From: Campylobacteraceae bacterium
Lineage (GTDB): Bacteria; Campylobacterota; Campylobacteria; Campylobacterales; Sulfurovaceae
Direction: 5' to 3'
Assembly: GCA_027023325.1 (NCBI GenBank)
Contig: JALVVQ010000293.1
Span: 1 to 6,752, forward strand
Length of the DNA stretch: 6,752 nt
The notes under the pieces were generated by a model. It searched no databases. It worked only from the letters and a program-made list of their open reading frames with translations, and had not been told where the DNA came from. This document shows, in pieces, positions 6,735 through 6,752 of this stretch (within the stretch, counting starts at the first letter, position 1; every line of letters begins with the position of its first letter). The position numbers were made by a program, and so were the translations under genes.

Positions 6735-6752
6735 ATGAAAAAAGTGATACTG
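6735..6752 (+). CDS. Start of an unidentified gene, probably exported, cut by window edge
   Basis: Only six codons are visible (MKKVIL). An AAGGA ribosome site at 6724-6728 lies 6 bases before the ATG, and a strong operator-promoter module precedes it. The Met-Lys-Lys-hydrophobic beginning matches the signal-peptide starts of the other two small genes in this window, so an envelope or periplasmic product is plausible. Nothing can be said about its family. Confidence 0.6.

Noticed and set aside
1..6752. CRISPR array, tRNA, rRNA, insertion sequence or attachment site
   Set aside because: No regularly spaced repeats, cloverleaf sequences, rRNA segments, transposase genes or terminal inverted repeats were seen.

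Overview
The window reads as chromosomal sequence from a Gram-negative bacterium, most likely a campylobacterotal (epsilonproteobacterial) organism of the Sulfurovum/Sulfurimonas type. The reasons are the tripartite efflux gene order (outer-membrane channel, adaptor, RND pump, as in Helicobacter pylori hefABC), a small secreted protein resembling the campylobacterotal DUF1104 family, and the general codon and protein style. This placement is an inference from memory of the families, not the result of a search.

Bases 1-5316 hold a tightly packed plus-strand efflux operon. It contains a TolC-family outer-membrane channel whose 5' end lies outside the window, a periplasmic adaptor (HlyD/AcrA type) starting one base after the channel's stop codon, and a full-length RND inner-membrane pump whose start overlaps the adaptor's end by 11 bases. 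Together they would form one trans-envelope pump driven by the proton gradient. The operon promoter is not in view.

Bases 5306-5894 hold a separately promoted gene for a secreted YtfJ-family protein (thioredoxin-like fold, no cysteine). A strong hairpin terminator follows at 5941-5982. A convergent minus-strand gene (6000-6308) encodes a 102-residue exported DUF1104-like protein with a Gly/His-rich tail. An AT-rich gap of about 360 bases with no convincing gene follows. The first six codons of another gene (6735 onward, MKKVIL) close the window.

The most interesting signal is regulatory. A 28-base element matching at 25 of 28 positions lies immediately upstream of both ytfJ (5306-5333) and the gene at the right edge (6667-6694). 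In both places it sits exactly 4 bases upstream of a good -10 box (TATACT, TATAAT), with no recognisable -35. Internally it looks like two 10-base tandem half-sites (TTAAG-N5-TTCRG). This is the expected layout for an activator of the OmpR/PmrA/QseB response-regulator type and suggests a small envelope regulon. The minus-strand DUF1104-like gene has a different, 11-base tandem repeat in the analogous place.
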